Shown in pieces: positions 57,182-64,000 of a stretch of 64,000 nucleotides of DNA; position 1 is the stretch's first letter; every line of letters begins with the position of its first letter. A program made the position numbers and the translations under genes. The notes below the pieces were generated by a model. That model was not told the origin of the DNA. It worked only from the letters and a program-made list of their open reading frames with translations, and ran no database searches. This DNA is from a virus, in the IMG/VR virus record IMGVR_UViG_3300036857_000619, positions 60,824 to 124,823 of that record; one strand, written 5' to 3'.

Positions 57182-58078
57182 ATGGGCAAGAAGACCGGCA
57201 TCGGCTGGACCGACTACACGATGAACTGGTGGTGGGGGTGTCTGGAGGTCACCGACGAGGAGTGCGGCGACTGCTACGCGCGCGATTTCGCGCGATCAGC
57301 CCGCGGCGGTAGCTGGAACGGGACATCGCACCCCGAGACCGGCAAGGTCAACCCTGAGATCTGGGGCCCGCCGCTCTCAACCCCGCGACGGCTGTTCGGC
57401 GACAAACACAACGCCGAGCCGTACGCCTGGAACGCCGCGGCGATGAAGGCGAACGAGCGGATGTGCGGCTTCGCCCACTCGATGTCGGACATCTTCGAGG
57501 CGCATCCGATGCTCGTCGATCCGCGCAAGCTCGCGCTGCGTACGGTCGAGAACACGACCTTCATCGACTGGAAGATCCTGACCAAGCGCATCCAGCTGGT
57601 GAGCCGGTACGTGCCGAAGCACTGGATGGAAGGGCAGTGGCCGCGCAATGCCTGGATCGGCTTCTCGGCCGGCAGCCAGGCGTTCTTCGACGAGCGCATG
57701 CCCTACGCGATCGACCTGCCGGCGCCAGTCATCTTCGTCAGTCATGAGCCCGCGACGGGTCCCATCAACATCGAGCAGCTGGCCAGAGCCGTCGATCCCA
57801 AACGTCTGTGGGTCATCACTGGCGGCAAGAGCGGGCGCAACTGGCGCAGCCAGATGATGGACCCGGATTGGGCGCGCTACATGCGCGACCAGTGCCGTGA
57901 GATGGACATCGCGTTCTTCTTCAAGCAGCACTCGGCGTACGGGCCGGGGGTCAGGCCCGAGCTCGACGGCCGGCTGCATCACGAGTGGCCGACGGTGCCC
58001 GGTGTTGGTGGGAAGCTCGGCGGCGTGCGGAAGAAGGCGATGGAGGAGGCCGTGTTGGAGCAGGGGGCGCTCCTGTGA
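57182..58078 (+). CDS. Gp37/Gp68 family (DUF5131) radical-SAM-like protein
   Basis: 298 residues. IGWTDYTMNWWWGCLEVTDE followed by ECGDCYARDFA supplies Cys20, Cys28 and Cys31, the characteristic CX7CX2CY cluster of the phage Gp37/Gp68 family, thought to bind an iron-sulfur cluster. ILTKRIQLVSRYVP and VSHEPATGPI are other family motifs. The substrate is unknown; related proteins cluster with DNA-modification and toxin-type genes. Near the ASCH gene, so both might concern nucleic-acid modification. Confidence 0.85.
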   Translation: MGKKTGIGWTDYTMNWWWGCLEVTDEECGDCYARDFARSARGGSWNGTSHPETGKVNPEIWGPPLSTPRRLFGDKHNAEPYAWNAAAMKANERMCGFAHSMSDIFEAHPMLVDPRKLALRTVENTTFIDWKILTKRIQLVSRYVPKHWMEGQWPRNAWIGFSAGSQAFFDERMPYAIDLPAPVIFVSHEPATGPINIEQLARAVDPKRLWVITGGKSGRNWRSQMMDPDWARYMRDQCREMDIAFFFKQHSAYGPGVRPELDGRLHHEWPTVPGVGGKLGGVRKKAMEEAVLEQGALL

Positions 58079-58296
58079 TGTCGGTCGACGTCGAGCGCAT
58101 CGCCCACGAGCGTCTGGAAACCTGGGCGAAGGACTGCATCAACGACCACGCCACGCCGGCGCTGCTGCTGGCCATCGGCCACGACGAGTTCAGCGGTGAG
58201 GTGCACCTGTACCTGCCGGACGACCCGTATTTCGACCAGCGCCGCATCGTGCAGCTGCTGCACCTGGCGCTGCGGGAGCTCACGACACCGTCATGA
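58078..58296 (+). CDS. Hypothetical protein (72 aa)
   Basis: ATG shares a base with the upstream stop (TGATG). ARIAHERLETWAKD-like helices, then a beta segment (DEFSGEVHLYLPDDPYFDQR) and a helix. Stop overlaps the next start as ATGA. Unknown function. Confidence 0.55.
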   Translation: MSVDVERIAHERLETWAKDCINDHATPALLLAIGHDEFSGEVHLYLPDDPYFDQRRIVQLLHLALRELTTPS

Positions 58297-58949
58297 CGAG
58301 CACTGATCTGCATGCCTGGACCGAGATCGAGGTGCCCGCGCGACTGGCGGGTCGGCCCCGCACGCGTGGCTTCGTGGTGCCGTGGTTCGTCGACCAGGAC
58401 GAGCAGGGCAACTGGGATTTCCGCCTGGCCGATCAGCGCAAGCTGGTGCGCGCGGTCAAGCTCAAGCTGTGCTGGCTGTGCGGTGAGCCGCTGGGGCGCT
58501 GGCAGGTGTTCGTCATCGGTCCGATGTGCGCGATCAATCGCACCACCGCCGAGCCGCCGATGCACCGAGAATGTGCCGAGTACGCGGCGGCGGTGTGTCC
58601 GTTTCTGACCCAGCGCGAGCAGCGGCGACGGACCGACCATCTGCATCCCGAGTCGATCGCGCCGGCGGGCACGATGATCGCGCGCCAGCCGGGCGTCACG
58701 CTGCTGTGGGTCACGCGCGAGGGCTATCGGCTCTTCCCGGCGACGGGCGGAGTTCTGCTCAAGATCGGCAGCCCCAGCGAGTGCATCTGGCAGTGCGAAG
58801 GCCGGCCGGCCACGCGTGACGAGGTGCTGGCGTCGATCGACAGCGGCTACCCGCTGCTGCTGGCCGAAGCCGAAGCGGAAGGGCCAGCAGCCATCGCCGC
58901 GCTGCAGCGCATGCGCGCCGCCATCGACCCATTGTTGCCGAATGAATGA
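58293..58949 (+). CDS. Conserved phage protein with CWLCGEPLG motif
   Basis: 218 residues. LCWLCGEPLGRWQVFVIGPM then CAINRTTAEPPMHRECAEYA and CPFL resemble a family repeatedly seen in actinobacteriophages; cysteines and His likely bind zinc. The C-terminal half is mixed alpha/beta. Function unknown. Start and end overlap the neighbours (ATGA). Confidence 0.65.
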   Translation: MTSTDLHAWTEIEVPARLAGRPRTRGFVVPWFVDQDEQGNWDFRLADQRKLVRAVKLKLCWLCGEPLGRWQVFVIGPMCAINRTTAEPPMHRECAEYAAAVCPFLTQREQRRRTDHLHPESIAPAGTMIARQPGVTLLWVTREGYRLFPATGGVLLKIGSPSECIWQCEGRPATRDEVLASIDSGYPLLLAEAEAEGPAAIAALQRMRAAIDPLLPNE

Positions 58950-59050
58950 CGACCTGCACCAACGTGCTGATCGTGATGGGCGATCGGTGGACGATTCTCG
59001 ACGGGGCGCACTTCCGCACGCTCGCCGAGCGCGTCCTGGACCAGCTATGA
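58946..59050 (+). CDS. 34-aa micro-protein
   Basis: Defined by ATGA overlaps on both sides (58946-58949 and 59047-59050). TTCTNVLIVMGDRWTILDGA and a short helix. Such exact junctions are unlikely by chance. Function unknown. Confidence 0.5.
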   Translation: MTTCTNVLIVMGDRWTILDGAHFRTLAERVLDQL

Positions 59051-59271
59051 CCGAGCGCCAGCGCGAGCAGATCGAAGCCCAGGCGGCGCGATGCTTCGCG
59101 GAGTTCTCCGCGTGGTGGTCACTCGGTCACCCCGAGCGGGACGCGCTGTCTGCGCTCGAAGGCTTCATCGCCGCCTGGCCGCTCTCCGATCCCGAAGACC
59201 GCCATGCGCTCGCGCTGGCGATGCTGCCGATGGTGAACGCCGCGGGGATCATCCAGGTGCCGGAGCGATGA
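59047..59271 (+). CDS. Small helical protein, paralogue of the gene at 54.4 kb
   Basis: 74 residues. RCFAEFSAWWSLGHPERDAL, SALEGFIAAWPL, PEDRHALALAMLPMVNAA match the 54424-54627 product nearly residue for residue. C-terminus differs. Function unknown; the conserved core suggests selection. Confidence 0.6.
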   Translation: MTERQREQIEAQAARCFAEFSAWWSLGHPERDALSALEGFIAAWPLSDPEDRHALALAMLPMVNAAGIIQVPER

Positions 59272-59798
59272 CCGAGGTGGTCGAGCGCCAGGGCGAGCGC
59301 TGTCCCGAAGACCCGATGGAACTGTGCGGCCAGCCGATTGGCCAGTACCACTGCCCGGACTGCGGAGAGGCGAAGCCGCGCACAACCGAGTTCTTCTACC
59401 GGCACAGTCAGGGTCGCGATGGACTTCGGCCCACGTGCAAGGTGTGCGTCGGCAAGGCCCAGCAGGCGTACCGGAAAGCCAATGGGTATCGACGCGTCAA
59501 GGAATGGCGTGCTGCGAACCCGGAGAAGCTTCGCGCCATGCGACGGCGCCAGGGTTTGCGGAGAGCTGACTGGACGCCTGATGAGTGGGACGCCGCTTTT
59601 GAGGCCCAGCAAGGCGTCTGCGCTATCGAAGGGTGTGGCCGCCCAGCGACTCAGTCCGACCACGATCACGACACCGGTAGAAGGCGCGCTCTCCTCTGCG
59701 CCGGCTGCAATGTGGCGTTGGGGGTGCTAGCAGACGATCCAGCCCGCATCCGCGGACTGCTCGCATATCTGGAGGCTCATCGTGGTCAAGTGCCCTGA
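59268..59798 (+). CDS. Endonuclease VII-type HNH protein with borrowed N-terminus
   Basis: 176 residues. N-terminal 35 residues (CPEDPMELCGQPIGQYHCPD and then CGEAKPRTTEFFY) copy the start of the next gene's product. The rest is an endonuclease VII-like domain: VCAIEGCGRPATQSDHDHDT, GRRRALLCAGCNVALG, with the C..C...H.H...C..CN pattern. Homing-type enzymes of this sort often move into other genes. It is likely a mobile endonuclease inserted beside or into the 59782 gene. ATGA overlap with upstream gene. Confidence 0.8.
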   Translation: MTEVVERQGERCPEDPMELCGQPIGQYHCPDCGEAKPRTTEFFYRHSQGRDGLRPTCKVCVGKAQQAYRKANGYRRVKEWRAANPEKLRAMRRRQGLRRADWTPDEWDAAFEAQQGVCAIEGCGRPATQSDHDHDTGRRRALLCAGCNVALGVLADDPARIRGLLAYLEAHRGQVP

Positions 59799-59955
59799 AG
59801 ATCCGATGGCGCTCTGTGGGGCTCCAATTGGGCAATACCACTGCCCTTATTGCGCTTGCATGCAGGTCGCGTGCTGCGCGCACGTGTGCGATCCCGACGT
59901 CTGCCGGCTGGAGAACTGCGAATGCCTGGACCACTCACCGACATCGCGCTGCTGA
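59782..59955 (+). CDS. Cys-rich 57-aa protein, probable recipient of the HNH insertion
   Basis: GTG start inside the HNH gene's last codons. CPEDPMALCGAPIGQYHCPY then CACMQVACCAHVCDPDVCRL and ENCECLDH: twelve cysteines, a likely multi-zinc protein. Its first 21 residues are duplicated at the N-terminus of the HNH protein. Function unknown. Confidence 0.6.
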   Translation: MVKCPEDPMALCGAPIGQYHCPYCACMQVACCAHVCDPDVCRLENCECLDHSPTSRC

Positions 59956-60239
59956 CGATCATCCAGGAGAAGCTCGACAACGCGCGCCTGGTGGTGCGCC
60001 TGAACGGCCACGTGATCGGCTACTGCGTGCAGGACGCCAAGAACAAGTGGATCGTGCAGACCGCGCCGCCGCCGCCCGAGCGCGTGATTCGCGGCTCGCT
60101 GCAGGCCTGCGCGGAGTGGTTGTATTCGACGATCGAGCCGGAGATGGCGCGCGAGCACGGGGAGCGTGTCATGACGCCATCCGGTCAAGTGTCAGTCGAA
60201 GCACCCGCCGAGCCAGTTCAAACTGAGGCGCCGGCATGA
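59922..60239 (+). CDS. Hypothetical protein (105 aa)
   Basis: ATG overlaps the end of the Cys-rich gene. ALLTIIQEKLDNARLVVRLN then GHVIGYCVQDAKNKWIVQTA: beta-alpha-beta like, followed by a Pro/Glu-rich end. No family recognised. Confidence 0.55.
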   Translation: MPGPLTDIALLTIIQEKLDNARLVVRLNGHVIGYCVQDAKNKWIVQTAPPPPERVIRGSLQACAEWLYSTIEPEMAREHGERVMTPSGQVSVEAPAEPVQTEAPA

Positions 60240-60253
60240 TGGAGGTGGCATGA

Positions 60254-60421
60254 GTGGCCGCCCAGCTCCCGCCGAACTGGCGGTCGATGCGGGTCAAGGA
60301 GCTGCGCCAGTGGCTGCGCGAGCACGGCGGTCCACCGCCGTACCTGAGCCAGATGCGCAAGCACGAGCTGATCGAATGGATCGAGCGCTACGAGCGCCAG
60401 ACCCGCGAGAGTCGGCCGTGA
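60254..60421 (+). CDS. SAP-like DNA-binding micro-protein (55 aa)
   Basis: GTG start with GGAGGT seven bases upstream. MRVKELRQWLREHGG then SQMRKHELIEWIERYE fits the SAP helix-turn-helix motif, which binds DNA. End overlaps the next start (GTGA). Too short to appear in most gene calls but well supported. Confidence 0.65.
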   Translation: MAAQLPPNWRSMRVKELRQWLREHGGPPPYLSQMRKHELIEWIERYERQTRESRP

Positions 60422-60546
60422 GTTGCACGCGCTGCAACCTGAGCGCGCGCCAGCAACGTCGAGGCGACGCCCAGGCGCGCACCGGACGTCAGGTGGGCCG
60501 CCATCCGAGCTGCGGCCACGTGCTGTGGTGGGCGGGCGACGCATGA
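60418..60546 (+). CDS. Zinc-binding micro-protein (42 aa)
   Basis: GTG start in the SAP gene's stop. CTRCNLSARQQRRGDAQART then SCGHVLWW: C..C...C.H, a small zinc site in a basic chain. Function unknown. Confidence 0.5.
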   Translation: MSCTRCNLSARQQRRGDAQARTGRQVGRHPSCGHVLWWAGDA

Positions 60547-60555
60547 AAGAACCGC

Positions 60556-60906
60556 GTGGGCGACAGCGACGGGCATCAAGCGCGCAATGAGGAGACGGTG
60601 CGCCGCTTGAGCGAGTACCTGTCTCAGCAGCCGCGCGTGACGTCGGCGACGCGACGCGAGGTGCGTCTGCTGACGGGCGTCGACCCGGTCAGCGAGCTGG
60701 GCATTCCCGAGGCCGACGAGTCCGAGCTCGACGCAACCGCGATCGTGCTGGTGGTGCGCGTGCCGGCGCCGCACGCCGTCGGCGCGAAGATGGAGCGCTG
60801 CGCGGTCTGCAACCGTCGCGTGTGGGTGGCGCGCAGCACGCCGCCGGGCCCCAAGCGCGTATGCGTGGTGTGCTTCATGGACGCGCGGATGGGCTCGACC
60901 GATTGA
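60556..60906 (+). CDS. Zinc-ribbon protein (116 aa)
   Basis: GTG start. A helical N-terminus (RNEETVRRLSEYLSQQPRVT) and C-terminal ribbon CAVCNRRVWVARSTPPGPKR then CVVCF. The helix part may bind DNA. Stop shares bases with the next ATG (TGATG). Confidence 0.6.
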   Translation: MGDSDGHQARNEETVRRLSEYLSQQPRVTSATRREVRLLTGVDPVSELGIPEADESELDATAIVLVVRVPAPHAVGAKMERCAVCNRRVWVARSTPPGPKRVCVVCFMDARMGSTD

Positions 60907-61148
60907 TGCCCAAGTACGTCTTTGAGCAGTCGGCGATCCTGCCAGCCGACGAATCGCTCAGCGTGCTCGAAGCGGAGGCGCTCTCCAGCGTGCTCGCCGC
61001 CGAGCTGCGTCGATGGCTGGACCGGATGCATCACCGGCGACACGCGGTGAGCTACGAGCCACCCTTTGAGCAAGTCGGGGGCGACTTCCTGCCGCCCGAC
61101 GAGCAGGGTGTCGTGAAGCTGGGCGAACCCGTGCCCATCGACCTGTGA
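60906..61148 (+). CDS. Hypothetical protein (80 aa)
   Basis: LSVLEAEALSSVLAAELRRW gives a helix; HHRRHAVSYEPPFEQVGGDF and PPDEQGVVKLGEPVPI a strand region. No family. Stop overlaps next GTG as GTGA. Confidence 0.5.
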   Translation: MPKYVFEQSAILPADESLSVLEAEALSSVLAAELRRWLDRMHHRRHAVSYEPPFEQVGGDFLPPDEQGVVKLGEPVPIDL

Positions 61149-61432
61149 GCGCCGGTCCAGTGGCGGTGGTTTCCGAACGGATGTCCTACCCTGGATGGCG
61201 GGGCATGGACGCGCCGGGGCTGTTCACGCGCATGCAGATCGCCCGCGGCCGGCTGGAGCGGACGCTCGACGCGTACCACAACGGGGCGTACCTGCTTGCG
61301 ATCGGGCACGTGCAGGCGCCTCAGCCCGGCGAGCTCGAGCGCTGGAGCGACGAGCTCGAGGACGCCTACGTCGAGTACCGCGCCGCGGTCAGCCAGGCGC
61401 TCCGCGGCGCGCAGGACCAGGCTGGATCGTGA
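61145..61432 (+). CDS. Hypothetical protein (95 aa)
   Basis: GTG start. MSYPGWRGMDAPGLFTRMQI then RTLDAYHNGAYLLAIGHVQA and an acidic helix (ERWSDELEDAYVEYRAAVSQ). Unknown function. Confidence 0.5.
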   Translation: MSAGPVAVVSERMSYPGWRGMDAPGLFTRMQIARGRLERTLDAYHNGAYLLAIGHVQAPQPGELERWSDELEDAYVEYRAAVSQALRGAQDQAGS

Positions 61433-61659
61433 TGATGAAGCGCACGACCTACCGACAGCGCTACCTGCGCACGCCGCACTGGCTCGGCTTTCGCACCCGC
61501 GCGATCGCGCGCGCGCACGCCACCTGCCAGAGCTGCGGCAAGCAGCCGCCGAGCCTGGACGTGCACCACCTGAGCTACGCGCGCCTGGGCCGCGAGCGCT
61601 ACGCCGACGTCCTGGTGCTGTGCCGGGCGTGCCATCGCCGCCGCCACGGACGCCGATGA
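61429..61659 (+). CDS. HNH endonuclease (small)
   Basis: 76 residues. CQSCGKQPPSLDVHHLSYAR then YADVLVLCRACHRRRHGRR matches the C..C...HH...C..CH core of HNH nucleases, next to a basic N-terminus. In many siphoviruses a small HNH partners the terminase to cut cos ends. Here it lies 21 kb from TerL, so a homing or packaging role remains open. GTG or ATG starts at 61429/61432. Confidence 0.75.
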   Translation: MMMKRTTYRQRYLRTPHWLGFRTRAIARAHATCQSCGKQPPSLDVHHLSYARLGRERYADVLVLCRACHRRRHGRR

Positions 61660-61769
61660 GACCCCAACTGCGGCACTCGCGCTTCTACTACTGGTTCGTG
61701 GTGCTGGCCGGCATCGCGGGCGGCTACTGCGCCAGCGACCTCGTGCATCGCCGCCGTCGCCACCGCTGA
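61656..61769 (+). CDS. 37-aa membrane micro-protein, copy B
   Basis: ATG start in the HNH stop (ATGA). RPQLRHSRFYYWFVVLAGIA core, then GGYCASDLV and an Arg/His end. Near-identical to copy A at 47188-47298 on the other strand. A single membrane helix. Confidence 0.65.
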   Translation: MRPQLRHSRFYYWFVVLAGIAGGYCASDLVHRRRRHR

Positions 61770-61777
61770 GACGATGG

Positions 61778-62113
61778 TTACTGCTGTTGGAAGAACGCCA
61801 CCTCGAACTCGGCCAGCCGATGGGCCTGCTCCTCGCGGGTGACGGTCGGCTCGTCGAAGATGGCGCAGGTTGCAATCTCCGCCACGGCGTCGATCGCGCG
61901 GTGGAAGACCGGGTCCATGTCGTAGCGCTGGCGGGCGCCCATGCCGTCGATCAGTGCGCGCTGCACCCGAGTTCTGGCGTCGGCCTGCCAGTCGGCGAGC
62001 TCGTGGCCGTCCAGCCCGCGCAGCGCCTGCTGCATTCGCCAGGCGTCTGGCGTGCGGTTGTCGACCAGCTGCTCGTACCAGCCGCGGATCTGTCGCCACG
62101 TCCAGCGCGGCAT
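61778..62113 (-). CDS. Hypothetical protein (111 aa)
   Basis: ATG at 62113 in a TGATG overlap. RIRGWYEQLVDN-type helices (RMQQALRGLDGHELADWQAD) and an Arg/Asp middle. The longer in-frame ORF to 62506 overlaps the next gene and is noise. Convergent with the plus-strand early genes. Unknown function. Confidence 0.55.
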   Translation of the reverse strand: MPRWTWRQIRGWYEQLVDNRTPDAWRMQQALRGLDGHELADWQADARTRVQRALIDGMGARQRYDMDPVFHRAIDAVAEIATCAIFDEPTVTREEQAHRLAEFEVAFFQQQ

Positions 62114-62361
62114 CAGAACGAGCCGCGCGGTCCGCGCCGGTCCAGCGTCTGGGCGAGCCAGTTGTTCACGTAGTCGTCGTAGGACTCGTCGTAATACTGG
62201 GGCGACCCGTGGAAGCTCGGCGGGTCCTCGCACTTCGGGCAGTAGGCCACCTGCTCGAAGCGGCACTCGCCCTTGCCGAGCGTCGTGCCGCGCCACCAGA
62301 TCGGGTGCGCCACGGCCACGATCATCGGCGCGCCGCCGCACTCGCTGCACACGATGCTCAC
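62113..62361 (-). CDS. Zinc-ribbon protein (82 aa)
   Basis: CSECGGAPMIVAVAHPIWWR then AYCPKCEDPPSFHGSPQYYD: two CxxC knuckles. Aromatic, Tyr/Asp-rich C-terminus. Start overlaps the upstream stop as ATGA. Function unknown. Confidence 0.6.
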   Translation of the reverse strand: MSIVCSECGGAPMIVAVAHPIWWRGTTLGKGECRFEQVAYCPKCEDPPSFHGSPQYYDESYDDYVNNWLAQTLDRRGPRGSF

Positions 62362-62714
62362 GACTTCGGCTCCGCCCGCAGCCGCTCGACCTCAGCCTCC
62401 GCCCGTTCCGCTCGCTCGCGTTGGCCGCGTCGGCCTTCCGCCACGCGATGAAGTTCGATCCGCAGCCGCTCGATCTCAGCGCGAGCTGCGGCCAGTTGCA
62501 CCACAAGATGGTTGTAGGGCGTCAGCGTCTGGCCCCACTTGTTCGTGACCGGAGCCTTGAGTTGTTGGTTCTCTGTCTGTAGCCGCTCATTCTCGGCGCG
62601 GAGTTCGTCACGCTCAGCTTCTAACGTTTCGGTGTGATCTATGGACTGGGCGGCGATTTCCCTCCACGGCACCAGTGGTTCGTCCGTCACCGACATGTTG
62701 GGCTCGCCGGTCAT
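62358..62714 (-). CDS. Coiled-coil protein (118 aa)
   Basis: Two heptad segments (HTETLEAERDELRAENERLQ and RAEIERLRIELHRVAEGRRG) around a central VTNKWGQTLTPYNHL. Start ATG 62714 overlaps the upstream stop (ATGA); ATG 62696 is an alternative. Possibly an oligomeric scaffold. Function unknown. Confidence 0.55.
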   Translation of the reverse strand: MTGEPNMSVTDEPLVPWREIAAQSIDHTETLEAERDELRAENERLQTENQQLKAPVTNKWGQTLTPYNHLVVQLAAARAEIERLRIELHRVAEGRRGQRERAERAEAEVERLRAEPKS

Positions 62715-62869
62715 GACCGCGCCATGACCACGATCAGCCCCGCGCTGCCCACGTACAGCGGCAGCATGAGCCACAGCATCAGCCGCCGTTGGCGAGCGAA
62801 CCGCGCCGCCATCCTCGCCTCGAACGCATCGCACGCCGCCGCAAATCGATCGCCCGGCCGGTAGCTCAT
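62711..62869 (-). CDS. 52-aa membrane protein
   Basis: ATG with GGAGG upstream. Basic-acidic N-terminus and one helix (LMLWLMLPLYVGSAGLIVVM). Stop overlaps the next start. Too short for default gene calls, but signals are good. Function unknown. Confidence 0.6.
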   Translation of the reverse strand: MSYRPGDRFAAACDAFEARMAARFARQRRLMLWLMLPLYVGSAGLIVVMARS

Positions 62870-62883
62870 ACGACCTCCTCGCT

Positions 62884-63195
62884 CTACTCGTCGTCCTCAG
62901 CCGCGATCTCGTCGATCATGGCCCGCAGCCGTTCGTTCTCGGCGCGCACTTGCCTGATCTGGATGAGCGTTGCTATCTCGCTATTGGCGAAGTTAGTGCG
63001 CGCCTCGTCGCGTTCCGCCCGTAACCGTTCGATCTCGTCATTCAGCGCTCGGCACGTTCCGATCAGCACGATCACGTCGGCCACGTCCGGACGGAACGGC
63101 TCGATGCACATCGCCTGCTGGATGCGCTCCACGAGAGCGAGATACTCGGTTTCGTTCAGAGCTGGCTCAGTCATCACCCCACGATCAAGTGTCAT
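62884..63195 (-). CDS. Coiled-coil protein (103 aa)
   Basis: Helical ALVERIQQAMCIEPFRPDVA then LNDEIERLRAERDEARTNFA and VRAENERLRAMIDEIAAEDD. Start ATG 63195 overlaps the upstream stop (ATGA). Similar in style to the gene at 62358. Function unknown. Confidence 0.55.
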   Translation of the reverse strand: MTLDRGVMTEPALNETEYLALVERIQQAMCIEPFRPDVADVIVLIGTCRALNDEIERLRAERDEARTNFANSEIATLIQIRQVRAENERLRAMIDEIAAEDDE

Positions 63196-63455
63196 GCCTG
63201 CCGTCCTGAGACCCGCGTCGCGATCGCAAACTGCACCAGTCGCGCCGCATGCCGCTTGCTCATGCCCGGCGGGTCGCCCTCCTCTGACCCCGGCACGTAG
63301 CACCCGCACCGCTTCTCCACGTGCGCGATCGAGCCCAGCGCCATGCGCATCCCACACTCGTAGTGCAGCGGCGTCCCGTCATACGGCGCCTGCACGTCCC
63401 GTTCCGTGATCTCCTCGTCGCAGCGTGCGCAGCGGTTGGCCATCGCTTCGCCCAC
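63192..63455 (-). CDS. Zinc-binding protein (87 aa)
   Basis: CARCDEEITERDVQAPYDGT, HYECGMRM and RCGCYVPGSEEGDPPG give five cysteines and a His. The C-terminal segment MSKRHAARLVQFAIATRVSG is helical and basic. Nothing else recognised. Confidence 0.55.
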   Translation of the reverse strand: MGEAMANRCARCDEEITERDVQAPYDGTPLHYECGMRMALGSIAHVEKRCGCYVPGSEEGDPPGMSKRHAARLVQFAIATRVSGRQA

Positions 63456-63479
63456 CTCCCAACCCGCTCACGCTACCAC

Positions 63480-63683
63480 TCAACACGGGTCGCGTCGCTG
63501 GCTCGGCCGCGCGTAATCCGCGCACTCGCACCTGCCACACGGTCGCTCCAGCTCAATCCGCTGGCTCTCGCTGCCCGATTCGAGTTCGCCGATCCGCGGC
63601 TGCACCCAGTGGTCCTGCAGCTCGTGACCACACGTGCACGCGGGTACCACGCGTACCCGCCTGCCCGTCTTCGTTGCCTGCAT
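63480..63683 (-). CDS. Cys-rich protein (67 aa)
   Basis: ACTCGHELQDHWVQPRIGEL then RPCGRCECADYARPSQRRDP: C-x-C-G-H plus C..C-x-C, a widespread small phage zinc module. First gene of the minus-strand operon. Start ATG 63683. Confidence 0.6.
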   Translation of the reverse strand: MQATKTGRRVRVVPACTCGHELQDHWVQPRIGELESGSESQRIELERPCGRCECADYARPSQRRDPC

Positions 63684-64000
63684 CTCGCCCCCGATCCTAC
63701 CGGGGCGGCCCAGCGGGTGGACGGTGGGACATTACCCGGTGTCTCGCCCCGAAGCCGACGCCGGTCTGTCGCCTCCGGTCCCGCCTTCACCCGCCAGACC
63801 GGCTCCCCCCATTCGCACGAACCGGACCACGCTCCGCACGCCAACGCTCGCTGCGCTCGCTCAAACGACGTGGTGGTGGTGGTGGTGGTGGTGTGGCCTC
63901 CGCACCTGGAGTTCCGACCGTTCGCCTGGACGCTCCAAAAAATATGCGCGTCGGTATTCCCCCGCCCTGGCGTGACTTGACATAACGGGACAGGGGGGGG
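63684..64000. other. 317-bp terminal non-coding stretch
   Basis: No supported gene. It contains a GGT microsatellite (63870-63893) and, at 63977-63982, a TTGACA hexamer pointing to the right, whose -10 would lie beyond the edge. The window ends in eight G. It should hold the promoter of the leftward operon starting at 63683. Confidence 0.4.

Noticed and set aside
63870-63893. GGT microsatellite considered as functional element
   Set aside because: Plain trinucleotide repeat without symmetry or gene context; no more than a slippage-prone tract.
1-64000. tRNA genes and CRISPR arrays
   Set aside because: No cloverleaf with T-loop and anticodon stem and no repeat-spacer array could be recognised by reading; a covariance search would be needed for certainty.

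Overview
The window is a viral genome fragment: 64 kb of uniformly high-GC DNA with tightly packed genes, most joined by ATGA, GTGA or TGATG stop/start overlaps, and no recognisable host housekeeping gene. It carries a complete siphovirus-type head and tail gene set. The tape-measure protein of 2608 residues predicts a tail of roughly 390 nm at about 1.5 A per residue. A tyrosine integrase and several Cro/CI- and excisionase-like DNA-binding proteins suggest a temperate phage or prophage. Host clues point to a high-GC bacterium with a Gram-positive-like or monoderm wall: an Rpf-type transglycosylase, a GH19 endolysin, a RacO/DUF6192-like regulator, and a secreted Pro/Thr-repeat protein of the style common in Chloroflexota. 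Actinomycetota or Chloroflexota are the best guesses; the sequence alone does not decide.

Layout. 1-28.7 kb, minus strand, is the morphogenesis operon. Read in its own direction (from 28.7 kb leftwards) it holds portal, small zinc-ribbon proteins, head morphogenesis protein, acidic small proteins, protease/scaffold, decoration protein, major capsid, a paralogous pair, a connector-like protein and a fibre cassette with collagen repeats. It continues with an HTH regulator beside a 610-bp palindrome-rich gap, head-tail joining proteins, major tail protein, gpG/gpT chaperones joined by a -1 frameshift, tape measure and tail tip. 28.9-31.7 kb, plus, is a lysis region: small membrane proteins, GH19 endolysin, a cysteine-peptidase-like protein and a secreted repeat protein. 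31.9-35.2 kb, plus, is an unusual island: ParB-like protein, zinc finger, ABC-ATPase/GNAT fusion, aspartate decarboxylase (PanD), a tiny membrane protein and a CaiB-type CoA-transferase. It is followed by a convergent PAS membrane protein. 36.4-40.0 kb holds a regulator and the terminases; the large subunit carries an intein with an HNH gene nested in another frame. 40.2-47.6 kb, mostly minus, holds a Gp3/RDF-like protein, the integrase, a conserved 386-residue protein and regulators. 47.8-61.8 kb, plus, is an early/replication region: RacO-like regulator, replisome organizer with embedded iterons (candidate origin), DnaC-type loader, Rpf-like protein, ASCH and Gp37/Gp68 proteins, endonuclease VII, HNH and many micro-proteins. 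61.8-63.7 kb, minus, is a small operon of zinc and coiled-coil proteins.

Main points of interest: (1) the 31.9-35.2 kb coupled island, which I read as a candidate CoA-dependent acyl or beta-alanyl modification system, possibly of DNA; (2) the terminase intein whose homing endonuclease is read from a different frame; (3) repeated cases where small genes are flanked by copies of a neighbour gene's end, as if inserted with duplication of the recipient; (4) an 11-bp-period iteron array inside the replication gene, and a minus-strand intrinsic terminator just upstream that predicts an antisense RNA. The left edge cuts a tail-tip gene, and the right edge ends in a G8 run just after a consensus -35 hexamer.
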